Source: Syntrophus sp. (in: bacteria) (GTDB taxonomy: Bacteria > Desulfobacterota > Syntrophorhabdia > Syntrophorhabdales > Syntrophorhabdaceae). Taken from it: a stretch of DNA of 34,140 nt. The stretch covers positions 1 through 34,140 of the forward strand of contig PNOF01000023.1 in NCBI GenBank assembly GCA_013824645.1, in the 5' to 3' direction. A model generated the notes under the pieces. The model did not search any database. It was not told the origin of the DNA and was given only the letters and a program-made list of their open reading frames with translations. Below, piece after piece: positions 30,953 to 34,140 of the stretch (positions are counted from its first letter, which is position 1; the number at the start of each line of letters is the position of its first letter). The translations under genes and the position numbers were made by a program.

Positions 30953-32077
30953 TCATGTTTTCCTTTTCTGTTTCATTGCCATATACCGCTCATTGTACTG
31001 TTGGTTACCGGTGATATTACCTTCAACGGCAATAAAAGGCGGTATATGTATTTTGGCTATATCTCTTGCCGTTTCAACAGGCTCTACTTTTAATATGGTA
31101 ATCCCCTCACGCTTCCCTTTGTAACTGTCGAGTTCACAATACTGGTTGCTCCATAAGAAGCAAATACGCTCCTTTCCCATACCATCAGTTTTAGGGTCTA
31201 TGAGCTTTGTCAGGTTCAGGTATTCCTGCTCAGTGATAAGCTCTTCTTCCTCAATCACTGTTTTCCTTGAAAGGAAGTACAGGTAAGCCCCGTTTTGCCC
31301 GCGTTTCCTTATCCTTATCTCTTCATTTTTATTTTTTGAGCGTAGATACATCTGTTCTATGTGGATTATCTGGTGAGCGGGTATTTTGTCATATTGAACA
31401 CTTTTCACAAGGAACTTCTCTGTGATCTGAAGAGGCGCCGGGAGTCCGAGAAAATGAGAAATTGCTGAAAATGCCCTGCTGATCTTCCCTTCAAAATCAG
31501 TTGAGTTATCAATGATTTTGAAATGCGGATGACCCAGCCAGCTTTCACGTATCTTCTGGTCAATGGTGAGTGCCTCTTCAGGTGTTTCTATTCTTGCAAG
31601 GTTATTCTCTCCTGTATAGAATGTAAGCGCTCCCTCTGCTGCGGTAACGAGATGGATCACCCCGTTGTACCTGTCTCTGAGTTTGACCTCCGTTAATTTC
31701 TTTCTTTTCAGTATCTCTTTGAAATCATCATCGGAAATGAACGCCTTGATGTCCATGATCCCCCTGTCGAGGAGGATAACTTTTTTCCTTTCCGGGAAGA
31801 TGCGTGTCACTGTTTGCTGATAGGTCTCTTCAAAAGCAAGCTGCATATCAAGGATGGCCTCTTCATACATCACCACCTGTTTTGATTTATTCATCTTGCG
31901 CCGGTCTATACCACTGTTGGTGATTAAGGTCGCTGTTTCAGGGATGACAAATACCATGAACCCATGGTCTGATAACTTCTCTGTAAAGTATGCCAGGGAG
32001 GAGCTTTTACCGGAACAGGGACCTCCTGTAAGAACAATCATAGAAACAGGTTCGATCAATTGGGATGCCTTATACAC
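30953..32077 (-). CDS. P-loop AAA/kinase-like ATPase fused to a CYTH-like domain
   Basis: 374 aa from GTG at 32077. Residues 1-190 are a NadR/AAA_28-type nucleoside-kinase-like P-loop domain: Walker A TGGPCSGKSSS (17-27, K24) and KVILLDRGIMDIKAF as Walker B. Residues ~215-374 resemble a CYTH/triphosphate-tunnel domain, with a positively charged strand EEIRIRKRGQNGAYLYFLSR and a closing ILKVEP and FIAVEGNITG. The pairing suggests processing or phosphorylation of a phosphorylated metabolite, but no substrate is established. The GTG overlaps the stop codon of the zinc-ribbon gene by one base (TAGTG), indicating translational coupling. Confidence 0.75.
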   Translation of the reverse strand: MYKASQLIEPVSMIVLTGGPCSGKSSSLAYFTEKLSDHGFMVFVIPETATLITNSGIDRRKMNKSKQVVMYEEAILDMQLAFEETYQQTVTRIFPERKKVILLDRGIMDIKAFISDDDFKEILKRKKLTEVKLRDRYNGVIHLVTAAEGALTFYTGENNLARIETPEEALTIDQKIRESWLGHPHFKIIDNSTDFEGKISRAFSAISHFLGLPAPLQITEKFLVKSVQYDKIPAHQIIHIEQMYLRSKNKNEEIRIRKRGQNGAYLYFLSRKTVIEEEELITEQEYLNLTKLIDPKTDGMGKERICFLWSNQYCELDSYKGKREGITILKVEPVETARDIAKIHIPPFIAVEGNITGNQQYNERYMAMKQKRKT

Positions 32078-32337
32078 TACATACCTCTATTTTTAATAAG
32101 ACAACCACATGAGACGAGCCTCTTCCCACACCTGGGGCACCTTTCCATGTAGCAACCCTCATGGTGAAAACCACCGGGCATAATATTACAGACATTACAA
32201 CGGCCTGTTTCATCATCGCCATAGGGAAGCCTCGGCAGATATTCGCTATCTTCATAAGCGACAAGGTTTTTTGAGCAGGTGATTGTTTTTGGATCTTCGA
32301 TATCTCTTCCACATCGTTTACAATCAGCCATAGGCAT
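32077..32337 (-). CDS. Cysteine-rich zinc-ribbon protein coupled to the AAA-CYTH gene
   Basis: 86 aa. It has four cysteine knots: CKRC (6-9), CNVC (~47-50), HHEGC and CPRCGKRLVSCGC (~68-80), enough for two zinc sites. There are no membrane segments. It ends in GM with its stop codon overlapping the start of the AAA-CYTH gene, so the two are made together and may act together. The protein family is not recognised. Confidence 0.7.
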   Translation of the reverse strand: MPMADCKRCGRDIEDPKTITCSKNLVAYEDSEYLPRLPYGDDETGRCNVCNIMPGGFHHEGCYMERCPRCGKRLVSCGCLIKNRGM

Positions 32338-32522
32338 TTAAGATACTCTAATTTTCCCCTAATGATAAAGAAAATTCAGACAGATATGCTTGTCGGTTAA
32401 GCAATAGAGGTAACGGAATTACTTTTATTGTGTGCACCCACCAATGCGCAACCTCGTAAATGCTACAAAGTACTGATTACCACATAAAAGCGAGTAGGAA
32501 GGTAGTTGTTACAGGGACATAT

Positions 32523-32875
32523 TTATATCTCAAATTCCAGAATAATCCTTGTTCCATTTTCACGTTCAATTCGTATCGTGCCACCAATCTGTTTGGTGAG
32601 CAAATGGACAACTTTAAGCCCTAAACCTGTTGTGTTTTTCAAAATCAATCGATTCCGGCATACCGTTGCTATTATCCTCAACGACAAGAGAAACACTATT
32701 ACCAGCAAGTGTTGCTGATACGTTAATGGAGCCATTGTCTCTACCCGTAAAGGCATACTTCATGATGTTCATTAAAAGCTCGTTGATCATTATTCCCAGT
32801 GGTTGCAGCCTTTTTGCATCTAACACGAAATCATCTATCTTTTTCTCAACCTTCACCGACGTATTGTTGGGGGGG
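32523..32875 (-). pseudogene. Frameshifted C-terminal fragment of a histidine kinase
   Basis: The first part reads LQPLGIMINELLMNIMKYAF (N box), then VSLVVEDNSNGMPESIDFEK (G1 box), and stops at FRA. The second part, in another frame, reads NTTGLGLKVVHLLTKQIGGT (G2 box) and IILEFEI at the end. Joined, they make the ATPase half of a HisKA_2/HWE-type kinase. The break falls in a run of five A near 32640. Sensor and dimerisation domains are absent: an in-frame stop lies just upstream of the N box. It is a decayed remnant; a single-base sequencing error at the A-run would not restore the missing N-terminus. Confidence 0.75.
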
Positions 32876-33010
32876 AGTTCGCTACAATTTCATCCACAGA
32901 TTGGCTATTTGCGTTTACATATGAGCAACTATATTTTGTTGTCATCCACCATCCTTGAATATCACGGATCGCGCGAGGTTCTATTGATTCTGCCTATAAT
33001 TCCACTCTTC

Positions 33011-33583
33011 CTAATTATCATTGTTAAGTTTTTCTCGTTCTAATCGGGTGGGATTACCAAACCAAATCGGATCACCATTCTCATGTACATATTTTCCTAT
33101 GGTCTGTTTCTGGGATTCGAAATAAAGGAAAATTACTTGGTGTCGTTCGCAGTTGTGTGGTTCACAGATAAAGCCCTTAAGATATGTTTTGTCAGCGACA
33201 GTTACTGGCACTAATGGGCTTTGTGTCCCATCAGGAATCCAACTCGGCTGAGATATTCTGGCCGACTTCAGGGCATCCACGAAAGATTTCCGGAATCCGG
33301 TGTCATTAGCATAGATATCAGAAAAAAATGGACAGTCAAATTCACTCTTCGTGCACGTGAATGCGGTTTTCGCAGATTTTGCTTGGTCTTTCCCAACAGA
33401 GTGATTGTTCCCTGTTTTTTGCCTATTAATGCTGGCTATGACAATAAACACGACAATAAGGATCAATAATACGATTACACTTGGGCTTATGCCTTGTCTT
33501 TTCTGACAATATGGACAGAACTTTGATTTCTTGGGTATAAGGGCAGCACATTTACTACATTTCTTTTGATCAGCATTAATCAT
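33011..33583 (-). CDS. Zinc ribbon - transmembrane - Ivy lysozyme-inhibitor domain protein
   Basis: 190 aa. A cytoplasmic zinc ribbon (C9, C12, C23, C26) is followed by a transmembrane helix (~34-51) and an Ivy-type domain (~75-180): FRKSFVDALKSARISQPSWI, then TVADKTYLKGFI, the signature CEPHNC (140-145, matching the C-K/Q-PHDC inhibitory loop of Ivy), HQVIFLYFES and WFGNP. Ivy proteins inhibit c-type lysozyme in the periplasm and are normally free, signal-peptide-secreted proteins. Here the domain would be tethered outside the inner membrane with a zinc finger inside. The start codon overlaps the stop codon of the next gene upstream (ATGA). Confidence 0.8.
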   Translation of the reverse strand: MINADQKKCSKCAALIPKKSKFCPYCQKRQGISPSVIVLLILIVVFIVIASINRQKTGNNHSVGKDQAKSAKTAFTCTKSEFDCPFFSDIYANDTGFRKSFVDALKSARISQPSWIPDGTQSPLVPVTVADKTYLKGFICEPHNCERHQVIFLYFESQKQTIGKYVHENGDPIWFGNPTRLEREKLNNDN

Positions 33584-33852
33584 TTGAATATTCCCAGCAA
33601 GAAAGAACTAAAGAAAGCAGAGACCATGACCCCGATAATAACAAGAATAATTATTGCCGGTATTGATGCTATTGCAGCCTTGACCATAAACGTCACAATC
33701 GACATAAAGGGCATTTTGATGTCAACCACAGAAACGCTTTGATGGTTAAGGAGATATTGAATACTTCCATCGGGCTTACCGCAGTGATTACAATATTTTC
33801 CGTCTTGTACCATTATTGCGCCACAGGCAGAGCACTTCTTTTGTTCTTCCAT
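33580..33852 (-). CDS. Zinc-ribbon membrane protein
   Basis: 90 aa. A zinc ribbon (CSACGAIMVQDGKYCNHCGK, residues 7-26) is followed by a linker and a hydrophobic C-terminal region (~50-87) that can form one or two transmembrane helices. The ribbon resembles that of the downstream Ivy-domain protein, and the two genes overlap by 4 bp (ATGA), so they are translationally coupled and probably act in the same membrane. Function unknown. Confidence 0.75.
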   Translation of the reverse strand: MEEQKKCSACGAIMVQDGKYCNHCGKPDGSIQYLLNHQSVSVVDIKMPFMSIVTFMVKAAIASIPAIIILVIIGVMVSAFFSSFLLGIFK

Positions 33853-34035
33853 AAATCCCCCTTAGATATTATTCACTACCAGCCGCTTGACCGTCCCTAA
33901 GATCTTTAATCCCATTATCTTCTTTCCTCCGCATATCGTCAACATATTATTACAATGCAGAGGGGCAGGACTCACCCCCCCCTTAATTTTGTCCTGTGTT
34001 GCATTTTCCGGCCTCGTCATGGGAAAAACCCTCGT

Positions 34036-34140
34036 ATGAAGGTGCAAAGGGATTACTACAAGGCTATTGAGGTGGTCATACAACGATCCCAGTCACCTAA
34101 AAACTATGAGTTTGAATTGGATAAAAAATGGATAAGGGAA
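34036..34140 (+). CDS. Possible partial gene running off the right edge
   Basis: An ATG at 34036 opens 35 codons that continue past the window end: MKVQRDYYKAIEVVIQRSQS, then YEFELDKKWIRE. The composition is protein-like, but the ribosome site is weak and the 5' part overlaps sequence that also gives long frames on the other strand, as dispersed repeats do. Only the right-hand flank can settle it. Confidence 0.3.
   Translation, partial: MKVQRDYYKAIEVVIQRSQSPKNYEFELDKKWIRE

Noticed and set aside
33862..34083. 73-codon minus frame near the right edge
   Set aside because: No ribosome site or domain; the same DNA gives protein-like fragments in several frames on both strands, as degraded repeats do.
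1..34140. CRISPR array, rRNA operon, complete conjugation or phage structural module
   Set aside because: No regularly spaced 28-37 bp repeats, no rRNA sequence, and no relaxase, type IV secretion, terminase or capsid gene was found.

Overview
The window is bacterial and joins two kinds of DNA. The left quarter (about 1-9051) is accessory DNA made of two mobile elements lying end to end. The remainder (about 9060-34140) is compact chromosomal backbone. The backbone carries a seven-gene V-type ATPase operon in the order known from chlamydiae, spirochaetes and Bacteroides, a GTP-dependent PEP carboxykinase, a ferredoxin-nitroreductase fusion and a DUF3617 protein. Together these suggest an anaerobic, deltaproteobacterium-like (Desulfobacterota, Syntrophales-like) organism. 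That placement is inference; no rRNA is present to test it.

Element A (left edge to 5119, left end outside the window) is AT-rich and mostly on the minus strand. From its promoter side leftwards it carries a phage-type adenine methyltransferase, a replication-relaxation-like protein, two zinc-ribbon paralogues, a tRNA-like gene caged in a perfect 13-bp inverted repeat, two small proteins, an ArdC-like antirestriction protein, and a small gene cut short by what looks like an IS21-type transposon end. Next to the methyltransferase lies a nested palindrome followed by DnaA boxes and AT-rich DNA, a candidate replication origin. A membrane-anchored cargo protein of unknown function sits at its right end.

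Element B (5072-9051, a circle of 3932 bp if excised) is bounded by 48-bp direct repeats that match the 3' part of a tRNA-Arg(TCT), starting exactly at anticodon-loop base 32. It encodes a tyrosine recombinase, an overlapping excisionase-like HTH protein, a ribbon-helix-helix-like regulator, a small secreted cysteine-repeat protein and a rolling-circle (HUH) replication initiator of the filamentous-phage/plasmid type. Neither tRNA copy is complete, so A and B appear to be stacked in one tRNA gene whose intact copy lies to the left of the window.

The backbone begins with a DUF3617 protein, a branched-chain aminotransferase, PrmA, a glycine/tyrosine-rich secreted protein and a DUF1003 membrane protein. 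It continues with a P-type ATPase whose leader is a yybP-ykoY (Mn2+) riboswitch with a terminator, then an FMN reductase with an operator-like repeat over its promoter. The V-ATPase operon follows (E, DUF2764, A, B, D, I, K on the minus strand). Its K subunit has the residues that bind Na+ in Enterococcus NtpK. After that come PEP carboxykinase, an M48 lipoprotein protease, an unknown protein, class II fructose-bisphosphate aldolase and the ferredoxin-nitroreductase. The right end holds an AAA/CYTH fusion preceded by a zinc-ribbon gene, a frameshifted histidine-kinase remnant, and two membrane zinc-ribbon proteins, one ending in an Ivy-type lysozyme-inhibitor domain.
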